Below, piece after piece: positions 44,816 to 57,159 of a stretch of 64,000 nucleotides of DNA (position 1 is its first letter; the number at the start of each line of letters is the position of its first letter). The notes under the pieces were generated by a model that saw only the letters and a list, made by a program, of their open reading frames with translations, had not been told where the DNA came from and made no database searches. The position numbers and the translations under genes were made by a program. Where the stretch lies: positions 366,677,667 to 366,741,666 of the forward strand of contig NC_081415.1 of NCBI RefSeq assembly GCF_030272615.1. Direction: 5' to 3'. Source of the stretch: Cryptomeria japonica (taxonomy: Eukaryota; Streptophyta; Pinopsida; Cupressales; Cupressaceae).

Positions 44816-44866
44816 CTACATTTTCCTCTTTCATTCGATATGAGGGAAAAGGCATGGAAACTATAC

Positions 44867-44908
44867 TCAAGCATTCAAGCATTCAAGCATTCAAGCATTC
44901 AAGCATTC
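44867..44908 (+). repeat. 8-bp tandem repeat (TCAAGCAT)n
   Basis: Five full units and two bases, just downstream of the predicted transcript start of S'. The S copy has a shorter version. Confidence 0.9.
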
Positions 44909-45695
44909 CTTCTAAGTCTCCATTCAAGGCTAAGTGTTGCATTCAAGACAAGGATTCAACCATTGAAGAGGAGATCACTTACTACATGCTACATACTACA
45001 TACTACATACTACAACATCTAAACCTTCGCACATAAGGATACCAACATCCTTAGAACAAGGTATTAGTACTTGTTTTACATTACAGTCATTTACATTTAC
45101 AGCACTTGCTCATTTCTTGGTTAATTCCAAAACCGGGGTTTGACCTAAAGGCAAACCCCTAATCCCTAACCCCCCAATCATCTTCGCTTTTCTGTGTGTA
45201 GGTTGCAGGTACGCGGCTGAAATTGAAGATCTGGAATCCTTGTGCAGAGACGAACCGATCCCCCTTCGTTTGACGGATTTTTCGGAGGACCGTGGCGCCG
45301 GGCGCCATTGTCCCGACAACTTTTGCTCAAATTTGCAGGACAACGCCGTATCAACATTTTACTGCTAATTCCAGGTCCGCAGCTTCATCCTATAACCTAA
45401 ACTCATTTTATAAGCGAATCTTTGTCACTTTCTATGCATGCTTAGCTTAATTCTTCTATGCACATTCTTTACAAAAGAGGGTAGCCTTGCTTTCCTAACC
45501 CTTGAAATTCATTTAGCATCCAATCTTACATTATGTGGGATTGGATCTTATGAGTTTCAACCCCTCTTTTGAATGTAAAGTCTTCCCCCTAAGTGAAAAC
45601 CCATCGAATCCTAGCGAACCTCCCTTCTCTCTCCTCGGAGTCGGAAGAGGGGAGAACAACTAGGGTTCGACCGTGATTTTCCGCTTTACATCTGA

Positions 45696-46020
45696 ATATC
45701 CCAATTGTTTAATAGTTCTCAATGTGCAAATGTTTAGACCTACTCCTCCATCTATCAAGACTCATTTTATTCGATGTTTGTGTATGAAGGCTTCAATGTG
45801 TAATGGTGCATTATGTGGCTGACTTACAGAGGTGTCATTGGCTTCTGTGAATGTAAGGGAGTGTGGAACGGAAAGGTATCCCACCATGGCTTGAAACTGG
45901 TCCGCGTTCAGATCAGTAGGGATAGAAGTGTCTCTCAAGATTTTGTCAAGAATAGCTTTATATGCAGGGGATATGCGTAAGAGCTCAAGGATGGAGATGA
46001 GCGTGGGTGTCTTCCCTAAC
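45696..46020 (-). pseudogene. pol: Tat-R protease, N-terminal part with active site
   Basis: The frame contains LSVPHSLTFTEANDTS, HNAPLHIEAFIHKH and the catalytic block RVLIDGGVGLNICTL (Asp codon 45752-45750), then IKQLGYSD up to the S' insertion. DGGV replaces DGGA. Confidence 0.85.
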
Positions 46021-46024
46021 TATT

Positions 46025-48326
46025 CTACAAGGTCATACTTGGGCTTGGTTGATGAGGAAGCGGTGTTTTTAGATGGAGCACCTTGCAAAGTGAATTTACC
46101 TTGATGAGTTGTAACATTACATTCAGAGGTTGGTTTGGAAGAACATCCAATGCCTTTAAGGAAAATCTTGGGTATTTGGGTAGAATTGTCAGGCGTTTTG
46201 TCCTTGATGATAATGGTAGAGACATAATTATCCATTGTGAAATGTGATTGATAGTTGAATCATAGTTATAGGATGCTCTGGTATAGTTGGTTTGGTCATC
46301 TGTGGTTGTAGATTTTCCCTTGTCATGCTTTGGGAATGGTTCCTTAAACATTTCATGTTCTTGGTTACATGAGTGTCCTTCAATCTCAATGTCACCTCTA
46401 TCAAAAAGATCTTGTATGATGTTCTTTAGTCGATGACAATTTCCTATTTTATGTGCCTTTCTTTTATGAAATTCACAATACTCATCATCATTCCACCAAT
46501 TTGGTTTGACCTTTGGCTCATATGGAGGCAAATCTAGAATTGTTATTATCTTGTTTGCCACTAGCTTCTTGAAAACTAACTCAAGTGGTTCTCCCAATGG
46601 TGTACTTCCTTCGTGACTTTGAAGTTGTTTGAGTATTCACTTGATTGTTTTTAGAGCTTGATCCAGAAAAAATGATTTTGGGTCATACTGTATTGGCATC
46701 CACAACACCATCATTGACTGTGTTCTTGTTTTTATTCCAAAATCTTCGCTTATCTTTTCCTTTAAAGTCATCTTTGTTTTCCTTGAATATCTTAATGACT
46801 CCTTGTTCAATTAGGACTTTCTCTGTTGCTAAGCCTTTTTCAATGATGCCTTTGAAGGTGGACAAACAAGCTTTTCTTAGGTCATAACCAATGTCTTTGT
46901 TAACATTTTGGGTGAACATCTGTACCATTTGTTTTTGTGGAATTTCACAAGAGCATCTGTTGGCTAGATTTCTCCATCTTTGTAAAAATGATGAAAAAGA
47001 TTCTCCATCCTTTTGTTTGGTGTTGCACAAGTCAGTGACTGATATGTTTGTCTCTATGTTGTATGAGAAATGTTGGATAAATGCCTCTACTAAATCGCCC
47101 CATGACTTAATTCCAAGTGGTAGTTGGGAGAACCATTCCATAGCTTGATCACCTAAGCTTTGTGGGAATAATCTCATCAAATATATCTCTTCTACTGCTA
47201 CCTCAAAGCAAGTTGTCAAAATTTGTCTTATATGTGCCTTAGGATCCCCTTTTTCTCTATACTTATCAAACTTAGGTGTCATGAAATGTGTAGGAAATGG
47301 AGGCATTGGAATGCTTTTTTCAAATGGATAGGGACATATGTCCCTCATTGTGTAAGTTGGCTTCGGTGCATTTATATCCTCCATTTTCTTTTGTAAGTCC
47401 TTGATTTGTTGTTCCAATTTATTCTTAGGTGGAGACTGATTTCTTGGACCATACCCCATGCCTGAACCACCGAGTGGAGGAGGAGCATGTTGCATATATG
47501 GATGATATTGATCATAGACATGTTCATATGGAGGAGGTCTATAATGATGCTGCGTATATGGACCACTTGGTATGGAGTCATGGTGAGGAATAGAATATAT
47601 GTTTTGTCCATGTATACCATACTCTACATGAATGTTATGAGTTTGTTCTAGTGTGTTGCCCCCAAATTTGATGCGGGGTTTCCTTGTGTCCAAATTTTGA
47701 GCATGCCTTTGAATATCCAATTGCCTTGGTGGTTGATCCTTAGCATTGGTATGTGATTGAGCATATTTTTCTGCATAAGACTTCCATAATGGTCTGTGAA
47801 GGTGAGTATCATATGCTTGACCATGTGTATGTGGGACCTGAGGTTTTTGAAACAAAGATGATGGTGATTCAAGCACAAGATGTGGTCCTCTATTGCCTCC
47901 ACTATTAGGCCTCCTTTGATCCATGTTGGAGTGAGTTTGTTGCAAAGGTCGATTTTCCATTATTTGAGACATGTCAAAATCATGAGGGATCTTGGCTCCA
48001 CTTTGTGCCATCACTTGTAAGAAATATTGTCTATCTCTCCTCATTATTTCCTCAACCAATCGATTGAAACGGGGATCCATAATGGTGTCTTCCACTTCTG
48101 CTGAATGTACGAAAAAGTTGTCCATAATGTCATTGTGTGTATCATTGTTTTTTGTAGTGTCCATGTGCTCAACATTTGGAATGTTTCTATAAGTATCCAT
48201 GTCAGGTAATGTAGTATGATCAAAATTGAAAAAGATATCATTGTCATATTCATAGGAACTCATGTTTGTGGACTCTTGAGCCTCTTTAGTTTCTCTCCTA
48301 GATTTTTGGGAACGGGTTTCAACCAT
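46025..48326 (-). pseudogene. gag: Tat-R Gag
   Basis: The ATG at 48326 (MVETRSQKSRRETKEAQ) opens 547 codons, the longest intact frame in Tat-R. The N-terminal half is Pro/His/Tyr/Gln-rich and disordered. The Gag domain follows: MPPFPTHFMTPKFDKY, LMRLFPQSLGDQAMEWFSQL and LCNTKQKDGESFSSFLQRW. It ends at 46683. After a frameshift the frame from 46597 carries the Tat-type finger YCEFHKRKAHKIGNC (C-x2-H-x4-H-x4-C), intact here, then another shift near 46235. Gag would assemble particles. Confidence 0.9.
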
Positions 48327-48839
48327 GACATAGGTATTGACCAAGATGTGTGAGACTAGATGAAAATGAAAAGAGTATGGAAGACCAAGAGTTGGATGGA
48401 ATGTAAATGAATCTAAAGTTTACTTGCAATGTCCAAAGTGTAAGACCAAGTATGTATGTAGTAGAGTAGGTGTGAATTCCAAAGAGATGATAGTTTCTCT
48501 TGATGAGGTAAGTTGACCTTGACTCTAAGTAAGACCAAATGAGACCCAAAGGTGATAGACCTTGATGAGGGACCACTTAGCAAAATGTTGTTGTATGTAG
48601 TATGTTGACAAAGTATGATGAGGACAAGCAAGTGACCTTTTGACTCAAGTTTAGACAAATATGAATGTAATGTAAGGTGTAAAGCAATGATGGACTTTGT
48701 GAGACCCAAAGATAGGTTGAATGCTAGATGAAAACCCAGAGAGATAACCTAGGAAGCTCAATAAGTCTAGAACTGATTGTTTCTTGTTTGCTAGATTGTA
48801 AAAGTTTTTCAATTCTGAACACAAATGTGGTTGTATACT

Positions 48840-49030
48840 TCACAGACGCTATTCTATCAGACACAGGTGCGCTTAAATGACATAGACGTGGTTCTGTCAG
48901 ACATAGATACGTTTCTAAGATGTTGTAAGTGCAATGTTGCTAAAGAGAACACAGACGCGTTTCTGCCCTTCACAGATGTGGTTATATGACATAGACGCAA
49001 TTTTGTCAGACACAGACGCGTTTCTAAAAA
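48840..49030. repeat. CACAGACGCG motif cluster 1, Tat-R leader
   Basis: CACAGACGC or near variants (CACAGACGCG, CACAGATGTG, CATAGACGTG, ACAGACGCGTTTCT) occur about nine times. The motif is the complement of the one repeated at 31170-31440. Confidence 0.8.
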
Positions 49031-50209
49031 CTTTGTACAATTTTTCTAATCTGTGAAGTGACTTGTTGTGACCAAATCTGATTGTTTGACTGTTTTTCAT
49101 TACAAGAGGACACAATGTTGATGAGGACTCAATGTTTGCAACTGTTTAGACTCAAAAATGACTCAAAGAAAAGTGTGTTGTTTGATGTAAAAATGTTTTG
49201 CATACACTTGAAGACACAAAAGACACAATGTTTTGATGTTTGATCTTGAATGTTTGATTGTTCAAAATAAGTCAAGCACAATTCTTATGGCTGGCCAGGA
49301 CAATGGTTGTTGATTCCCACATGAGGCTACACTATTCAGAGCGGATACATGCTTGACCCCACTAGCTCCACCCTCGGCACTCACTTCTCAGGGCAGCCAA
49401 GCATCAGTCCCTACGAAAACTCCTCATGGAGAACTTTGTATCTCTACTAAGAACTGTATGTGTGTGGGCCGCTCAAGAGGTCCGACCTCCTGCCCCAACA
49501 AGTAGAAGGATTTTGGCTTCTAAAACAAAAAGGTGCTAGTAAGGGCATCCGCTCATGTGCCCATACATGCGGCACTTTCAGCTCTGTAAATACAAAAGGT
49601 ACCCAGTTGATAGGGGGTTATGCCCTACAAATGATCAAATAAATTTGATCAAATGGGTTTACGGGGAGACATAGTGTCAGTATGAACTAATCAACACACG
49701 TTATCCATAGTTTTCACCATGGATACAGTTGTTTATAGTGGTTCAGAATAGGTGGGTTTTCCTCGCTACCACTTGGGTCATTCTCTCCTCACTAATAGTC
49801 CTAATGACCACACGGGGAGATAGACCCTCTAAAGATGAAACAAAAAGAGCCTATTGCTTAAGACACAAAAGATAATGGTGCAATTTTAGTGCACCAATTG
49901 AAGTGTTTGCTAGTCTATGAAAATAAGGCACACAATAAAGATCAAAAACCCTTGCCAAGGTCCTGCAACAAAGATTTGTTAGTAATTTGGATTGTTTCAA
50001 ATGATCACCCCTTCCTGCAAGCACACAAGTTAGGTAAATTTTTAGATCCAAAAGACTTTGTGAAATAGGGGCCTTCGACAAAATGATTTTGCTTTCAAAA
50101 CAAGTTGCACCAATTTTGTTAGCTAGATCTAAAGATGTTAGTTCAAAATAAACCAGATCTGAAATCCGAATGACAAAAAACCATATCAAAGAAATCAAAA
50201 TGCAACAAC

Positions 50210-50570
50210 TGGACACAGACGCGGTTACCAGAAATACAAACACAATTAGATCTGACACATACATGGTTCCTGAACACAGATGTGATTAGAGCTGATACAG
50301 ATGTGGTTCCTGAACATAGGCACGATTAGAGCTGACACAGACATGGTTCCTAAACACATACGCGGTTCCGGAACACAGACGCGCCTGAAGGCTTCACAGA
50401 TGTGCCCGAAGGCTTCACAGACACGACTAGGGAACACATATGCGTTTCCTGGAATGTGCAAAAAAACAAAAATATTGTCGAAGGTGCAAACGTGATTCCA
50501 AATGTCACAGACGCAGTAGAAAATCAAAAATGTGATCTGAAAGTAAACAGACATGAAAATATCAAAATAT
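50210..50570. repeat. CACAGACGCG motif cluster 2, Tat-R leader
   Basis: More than ten copies of ACACAGACGCGGTT/CACAGATGTG variants, often followed by TTCCTGAA. Same motif as cluster 1. Confidence 0.8.
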
Positions 50571-50647
50571 TGTCGGAAATGTCAGATCTGCAACTTCAAA
50601 AACACAAAATTTGCAACAAAAGATGTTAAATGCAAAAAGGGACAAGA

Positions 50648-50665
50648 GTCCCATCGAGCGTGCCA
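50648..50665 (-). promoter_or_regulatory. Tat-R primer-binding site
   Basis: On the minus strand TGGCACGCTCGATGGGAC begins 3 bases after the LTR end TAAACA. The tRNA is not assigned. Confidence 0.75.
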
Positions 50666-50668
50666 AAA

Positions 50669-51459
50669 TGTTTACAATGAAAATGGAAACAACAACATTG
50701 AAAGACTAAATAGATTCAACCACAAAACCCTAGCCTAACAACAACAAAGATCCACCATAACATATGAATATTACCTAAGACAATGCAAATCAAATGAAAT
50801 CACAAAGATTATACCATCACATGTCCAATAGGGTTTGGATCTCCATTTTTCCTATCTCCATTGATCTTTCTTGATATATTTGCTCTTAGATTTTATATGT
50901 GCACAAGAGCTCAACAAAGAACGGAAATGTGGTTGCAAGTAGGATCTCATATGAAAGTTCAAAAGCGTAGTGTAGTCAATTGATCAGTCTGTTAGTTAGT
51001 TGGGGGTTTGATAATGAAGAAAGCATCTCCTTATATAGAAGACACAATAAGAAATGGAGGGATAAGATTGAGAGGTGTAAAAGATAAATGGTTGGCTATG
51101 ATTAGAGGGTAGGTACAGAAAATATGAAAATAATGAAAGGGTAGGTAGTGTAGGAATTAAGAGATGAATGACATGTGTCATAGGTAGAAAAGGTTAATGA
51201 ATTAATTAAATAAATAAAGATTTATTTAATCAATAGAGGAAGTGGGATCAATTAAATAAATAAGATATTTATTTAATTTAGGAAAAGGATAATTTAAATA
51301 AATAAATGTATTTATTTAAATGAGAAATAAGGCTAGAAGAGGATGAATGAATTAATTAAATAAATAAAGATTTATTTAATTAATAGAAGAATTAGGCTTA
51401 GATAATTAAATAAATAAAGATATTTATTTAATTAGACTGGACAATTTTAGGTGTCTACA
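50669..51459 (-). repeat. Tat-R 5' LTR
   Basis: 791 bp, the same length as the 3' LTR, with a TATA box (minus) at 51030-51037. Confidence 0.93.
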
Positions 51460-52572
51460 GAACCTACACAGCCAGTAAACATTGGAACAAAAGAAGCTCA
51501 ACACACCATACATGTAGCTCAATCCTTGTCAGTCGAAGAACTAAAAGAATTTGCTGATTTCTTCATGGAAAAGAAGATCAATTTTGCATGGACATATGCT
51601 GATATGTCAGATCTAGATCCTGACCTCATAATGCATCATCTTTCTATCACTCCAAGAGTTAAACCTGTTAAGCAAAAACTCTGAAAAATGCATCCTCATG
51701 TTGCATTACTTGTTAAGGATGAGCTAGAAAAATTACTAAAAGTTGGATTCAACAGAGAAATTGATTATGCCGAATGGATATCTAATATTGTATCTATTTC
51801 TAAACCTGACAAATCAATCCTTGTTTCCACTGATTTCATAGATTTAAACAAAGCCTGTCTAAAAGATGATTTTCCACTACCCAACATAGACATGATCGTG
51901 GACATAATTGCTAGCTATGAAATGTACTCTTTAATGGATGGTTTTTCAGGATACAATCAGATCAAAATTGCACCTGAGGATCAAGAGAAAGCAAAATTCA
52001 CCTGTGCATGGGGAACCTTGTACTGGAATGTAATGCCCTTCGGTTTAAAGAATGCAAGTGCTACTTATCAAAGAGTTGTAACAATAATTTTTTATGAAAT
52101 GATGCACAAAAACATGGAGTATTATGTTGATGACACTCTAGTTAAATCCATGAAAAGATCAACACATCTATCAAAACTAGATCCAATATTAGACGGGATG
52201 GAAAAATTCAAACTCAGATTAAATCCCAAGAAATGTGCATTTGGGGTTACATTTGGTAAGCTCCTAGGATATATTGTTTCAGCGATAGGAATAAAAGTGG
52301 ATCCAAAAAAAGTTAAGGCTATCATGGAAATGCCACCTCCAAAGAATATCAATCAAATAAGAAGTTTACAAGGGCGGCTCCAATCAATAAGACGCTTTAT
52401 TTCTCAGCTAGCAGATAAGGCTCAACCATTCACAAAGGCATTACGGAAAGGATATACATACAACTGGGATAAATATTGTGAACAACACCTAAACCAAATC
52501 AAGGAACATCTTTCTAATCCACCCATATTGATGCCACCAATTCAAGGCAAACCATTGATTCTCTACATATGA
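51460..52572 (+). pseudogene. pol: Tat-F reverse transcriptase
   Basis: It resumes the Tat-F polyprotein after Tat-R. Blocks are EKKINFAWTYADMSDLDPDL, then (after TGA 51682) LLKVGFNREIDYAEWISNI, LNKACLKDDFPLPNIDMIVD, MDGFSGYNQIKIAPEDQ, CAWGTLYWNVMPFGLKN, the catalytic YYVDDTL (YVDD codons 52123-52134) and LGYIVSAIGIKVDPKKVKAI. After one early stop it is open for 294 codons. The domain is complete in motif content. The next stop (TGA 52570) falls at the start of RNase H. Confidence 0.93.
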
Positions 52573-52860
52573 GCTACAGATACATCACTAGGGGAACTCT
52601 TGGCACAACAGGATGAGAATAAAAAGGAAAGAGCTATATATTATATCAACAGAACCTTGGTGTCCTATGAGATGAATTATACTATCATAGAAAAATGTTG
52701 TTTGGCATTAGTCTTTGCATCACAGAAAATAAGACACTACATGTTAGCACATTCTATCAAGCTGGTAGCTAAGATTGATCCACTCTAATACCTTCTCAAC
52801 AAAGAAACACTTACAGGAAGATTGACTAAATGGGTCATGGTTCTATAGAATTTGATATTA
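52573..52860 (+). pseudogene. pol: Tat-F native RNase H of the reverse transcriptase
   Basis: It continues the same frame: ATDTSLGELLAQQDENKKER, AIYYINRTLVSYEMNYTIIE and CLALVFASQKIRHYMLAHSI, to a TAA at 52786, with decayed sequence after. It matches the corresponding Tat-R domain. Confidence 0.8.
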
Positions 52861-52994
52861 AATATATAGAATGCAAAGCTATCAAAGGACGGGTCAATGC
52901 AGATCAACTTGTTGATGCTCTGCTTGAAGACAATCAACCTTTGCACATAGAATTTCTAGATGAATCCATCATGCACCTTACTCAGCAATCATGA

Positions 52995-53375
52995 AAAAAA
53001 AAATTTGATGGGTCTTTCACTCAACAAGGTTCTGGTGCTGGAATACTTTTTATCACTCCTCAAAGATATTCAATCCCAAAGGCTTAAAAAATTCTCTTTG
53101 CATGCACAAACAATATTGCAGAATATGAAGCTTTAGTAAATGGAATCAAGCTAGCTATTGAATGGAAGGTTGTTGAGTTATACATCTATGGAGACTCTCA
53201 GTTGATTATCAACCAAATCAATGATATATATCAGGCTCAAGATGAGAAACTGGTGCCCTATAAAACAATGGTTGATGACCTTAAGAAATACTTTACCTTT
53301 GTATCATTTCAGCAGATTCCTAGATCAACAAATAGAGTAGAAGATGCTATGGCTACCTTGGCATCTATACCATAG
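52995..53375 (+). pseudogene. pol: Tat-F archaeal-type RNase H
   Basis: In a shifted frame: KFDGSFTQQGSGAG (Asp codon 53007), NNIAEYEALVNG (Glu), IYGDSQLIINQI (Asp) and RVEDAMATLA (Asp). All four catalytic positions are kept. One stop follows the PKA block (about 53085). It is the second RNase H that marks the Tat lineage, placed as in Tat-R. Confidence 0.88.
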
Positions 53376-53599
53376 CTACAAGAATCTGAGTTCCATTGTG
53401 AATTCCTGGTGGAAGAGTTACATCATCCTTCTTATGAATCCCCTGAGTCCTAGATGGTTTGTTCTATCATTGGACATGATTCATCTAGCTATATCCATAT
53501 CTACTCTTACTTGTGTAACCAAATTATTCCTGCTAATCTTACTCATAATGAGAAAAGGAACCTAATCCAAAATACTTCATGGAATGTCATCATCTCTAA

Positions 53600-54742
53600 T
53601 GATCTATATAGGTGAGGTTTCGATAGTACTTTGCTTGGGTGTCTAGAAATTGAAGAGTCCCAACGTATATTATCTGAAGTGCATAAAGGTATTTGTGGAT
53701 CTCATTCAAATGGTCTAACTTTAGCTTGAAAACTACTAAGGCCTAGCTACTACTGACCAGATATGGAGAAAGATGCTATAAAATTTGCTAAAAATTGTGA
53801 GAAGTGTCAACTACATGGAAATCTCATACATGCTCCAGCAAGGGATCTAATACCTTTTGTCACACATTGGCCTTTTCAACAATGGGCGTTTGACCTCATT
53901 GGGCAAATATATCCTGCATCATCTAACGGACACAATTTTATCATAACTACCACTGAGTACTTCAGTAAGTGGGTAGAAGCATTTCCACTGATCAAAGCAA
54001 CCAGTAAACAAGTAGCTCTATTCATCCTTAACTATATCATTTGTAGATATGGGATACCTTCTTCAATTGTGATTGACAATGGAGGGTAGTTCAAAAATAA
54101 AGATCTAGATGAGCTCAGTGAAAAATTCAAAATCAAACAACAATGGTCATCCATATAGTACCCTCAAGGTAATGAACAAGTTGAAGCATCTAACAAAAAT
54201 TTATTGACTATCTTACATAAAACAGTAAACAAATCTGGAAAGGATTGGCATCTGCAGCTCAATCTACACTATGGGCTTATAGAACAAGTATCAAAACACC
54301 TAATGGGGCTACACCTTTTTCTTTGGTGTATGGGTCTGAAGCAGTCTTGTTTGTTGAGGTGGAAATACCTTCTTTGAGATTTTCTTTACAAGGTCTTGTT
54401 ACTGATGAAGACTACAAAATATCTAGATTTCAAGAACTCGAGTTGCTGGATGAATGTTGGCAAGTGGCATTTGATCATCTGAGAACGTACCAAAAGAGAA
54501 TGTCTAGAGGTTATAATAAGAAAGTTCGACAAAGAGAATTTCATGTTGCTGACCTTGTTTTGAGAGAAAATCCTAAAAATCAACAATTTTGAGACAACAA
54601 AGGGAAGTTTGAACCCAATTGGTTGGATCCCTACATTGTTACTATAGTCTTTGGCTCTAGTGCCTATCAACTTTCAACACCGGAAGGAGAACAGCTTCGT
54701 GAACCGATCAACACCATTCACCTGAAGAAATTTTTCACTTAG
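53600..54742 (+). pseudogene. pol: Tat-F integrase
   Basis: The zinc finger is VHKGICGSHSNG (about 53678-53713) with CEKCQLHGN (about 53800). The core Asp is in AFDLIGQIYP (about 53886), the second Asp in VIDNGG (about 54067), and the Glu in EQVEASNK (about 54178). The C-terminal part has VADLVLRENPKNQQF, then a stop, and FEPNWLDPYIV (about 54610-54640). It ends near TAG 54740. Stops fall at 54088, 54157 and elsewhere; the frame shifts near 54240. Same layout as in Tat-R. Confidence 0.88.
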
Positions 54743-57159
54743 TATTCTCTACTCCAGCAACCTGTACAACTAAAAAGTCTTGAGAAAAAAAAAATTCAAA
54801 TGCCTTGGTGAAAACCTGGTAAACAGGCACCTTGGTAAGAAAAAAAGAAAGGATCTTTGCCAAGCAGGTGAAAACCTGGTAAATAGATGCCTCTTGTACT
54901 CAAGCACTCCATTTATCAACGCAAATTAGGCATTTCCCATTTTCATTCCCGCTTTCCTGCATCTTTTCTTTTGCTTGTACATATCTTTTAGTCACTTTTG
55001 TGACATCTTGTTCTTTTGGAACTCTCATGGATTGAAACAGATCAATGTTCTAGTCGTAGGGTAGTCGACTGATCAATTTACATGTCCTAAGCAGTATCAA
55101 CCAAGTCATCTTTCTGTCAGTTGTACTAGGTCATCCACTCTGAGTCAGTCACATGCCTCCTAACTACTAAAGAGTTTTATCACTGAGTAAACAAGCAAAA
55201 CAAGACTACTAAAAACAATCACTAAACTATTTGAGATATGATTGAAATTTTTCTTTGTGTGTTGTCTTTTAAATTAGTTTTCAATTATTATTCCCTCTGA
55301 GTAACTCGAGGAAGTCTATCTTGACTAAGAGGAGCAAGGATTGGGGGCATAATACTTTTCTTTATTTTCTGCTTGTAGGAGTGATTTTGATTATTTGGAA
55401 ACATCTATTAAGTTGGGTGTATGTGATAAGTGCCTTCACATCAAGGTGAAATCACCACACATACCTCGACTCCGCTTATTTGTATTTTACAAGGAGGTTG
55501 GAGTCATTTATTTGTCTATTTTGAGGGAATTTATTTAATGTACAATCCAGATGCATGCGTAATTTGTCCAAGGATATGAACAAAAAAAGGGTCATTGCAG
55601 ACAAGATAATTAATATTGCATATGAAAAGGAAGGAACTATGTTTTGCCTGCTATGTTTGTAAAAAGCTCAGTGATGAAAATTAAGCATACCAAATCCAGT
55701 GACTATGTATAGGTTGCATTCATTCTAAATTTTATGCATTTAAAGTGATTTTGGTACGATAACAATGATCTATTTATCTTTTGAATGAGAGTTTGAAGCA
55801 ATCGTCATTTCTCAACTAAGTGGTCTCTTTTTCATCATTGTTTCTTTGATCGAGTACTTGTGTATTGAGATGTTAGATGCATACATGAGCATCTTATATA
55901 GATCCATAAATTTCATTATATATTTATTTGCATTCATATTATTGCATGAAAAATAAACATTTGCATTACTAGTTACTCATTTTTCATCATTTATTTGCAT
56001 ATGAAAAGAAATGAAAAAAAAAACATTCATATTCATCTCCATTACATTCATCCATATTGAAAAGATATGCATACATATAGAATAAAGCATATAGAATAAC
56101 ATCTCATAATCAATCAAAACAAGTTTGATGAAATCAAATCAAGAGCTTGTATATCTCGTCATAATCTTAGTGTCTAAGAGTACAAATGATATCAATTGTC
56201 ATATATAATGTCTCACCGGAGCAAGAATTGTATAGGCTACAAAAATAGGATATATAACAAAAACTAGGAGGTATAAAAAATCTATCTCTCTGCATCTCCC
56301 TCATCGTTGGGTGGAGGAGGTGGTTCATGCTGACCGATGTCCTGTCTGGGTGCCCTAGCTCCCTCAGATCGAGCCATATACTGAGAATATGGAACAACCT
56401 ATTGTGCTACTGAGACTGCTACACTATAAACTACAACATAATAAGTTGCATGACTTGTCTAATGAAAACTCTCTCGTTGAAGAGCATCATGCTCTTGTCT
56501 CACCTCAGCAAGTTATCGGTCTCGCTCTACTAGTTGCATCTATGCCACTGTCAAGTGTGACTGCAAACCTATCAACCTAGTCCTCAAAGACCGTACTACA
56601 TCTGGTACTCCCTGCTCTCTCCCAGCATCTCCCTCTCCACCTCCCTGCTCATCTCTTCGCTACCTAACCTACCTAGGAGCCGCTCTCTCCTCCTCACCTC
56701 CAACCTCTGCTTCCCTAGCCCTACCATACTCAACCCCAATAGCTCCTAAGGATCCACCTTCCCCTCTTTGTCATTGTCTACCTCCCACTAGTACCCTACT
56801 GCTACTAGCACCAAGATCACCTCCTATCCGCCTAGGTACATCCGCTCTTTGTCCCTGTACCTGCCCTTGTCCCTCTACCTGGCCTGGTACATGTGCCTGT
56901 ATTGGTGCATCATCCTCAACCTCCTCTATAAGAGGTGCATGCTCTCTGAGATCTGTAAACCGAGGGAATGGATGTCTTTGAAACCAATCTCTATACTAAG
57001 GGAATGCTCTCGCATCTGTATCATTTGTAATCCCATCTCTGTGGTTCTAAACCCACTAACTCCTACATGCTCAATGCATATGACAGTCTTGGTGCCCATC
57101 CTCATCTCTCCTCCTCCCCATATCGAGCATAGGCTATGAACTCTTGGCATATACTTTGT
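54743..57159. other. Tat-F 3' region, first part
   Basis: Around 54800-54890 two units with GGTGAAAACCTGGTAAA and GGCACCTTGGTAAG are repeated. 55000-56280 is AT-rich with nothing recognised. 56290-57159 is pyrimidine-rich on the plus strand (purine-rich on the minus), like 33180-33900 in Tat-R, and probably encodes the charged tail of the PMD ORF in degraded form. Confidence 0.6.

Larger units (their letters stand above)
44456..45690 (+). mobile_element. S', solo LTR of family S
   Basis: 1,235 bp beginning TGTAGCATCC and ending GCTTTACA, flanked by an exact 5-bp duplication, tctga (44451-44455 and 45691-45695). No internal region is present, so it is a solo LTR left by recombination between two LTRs. 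It carries a TATA box (44808-44815), a GC-rich hairpin (44642-44669), an 8-bp tandem repeat (44867-44908) and a (TACTACA)n stretch near 44980-45013. It is more GC-rich than its neighbours. The minus-strand copy S (60960-61903) shares all main blocks. It splits the Tat-R protease. Confidence 0.9.
48327..50647 (-). other. Tat-R leader
   Basis: 2.3 kb between the primer-binding site and gag. No gene is supported; open frames such as 50246-50554 (minus) arise from the repeated GTCTGTG motif and are not called. 49270-49640 is less AT-rich and without recognisable content. Confidence 0.6.
29851..51459 (-). mobile_element. Tat-R, second Tat-lineage Ty3/Gypsy element inserted in Tat-F
   Basis: Two 791-bp direct repeats of equal length (29851-30641 and 50669-51459) enclose a complete minus-strand set of Tat genes. 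On the minus strand the LTR runs TGTAGACACC to TAAACA. About 20 substitutions and no indels separate the LTRs by eye, so it is fairly young. The flanks are caact (29846-29850) and gaacc (51460-51464), an inexact 5-bp duplication. Taking out the insertion plus one 5-bp copy leaves the Tat-F codon phase unchanged at the junction. Tat-R is itself interrupted by Copia-R and by solo LTR S'. Confidence 0.9.

Noticed and set aside
50246-50554. ORF on the minus strand in the Tat-R leader
   Set aside because: It is produced by the repeated GTCTGTG motif and has no domain motif.
29851-51459. 29.9 kb and 50.7 kb repeats as a segmental duplication
   Set aside because: Equal length, LTR-type ends, an adjacent primer site on one side and a polypurine tract on the other show they are LTRs of one element.
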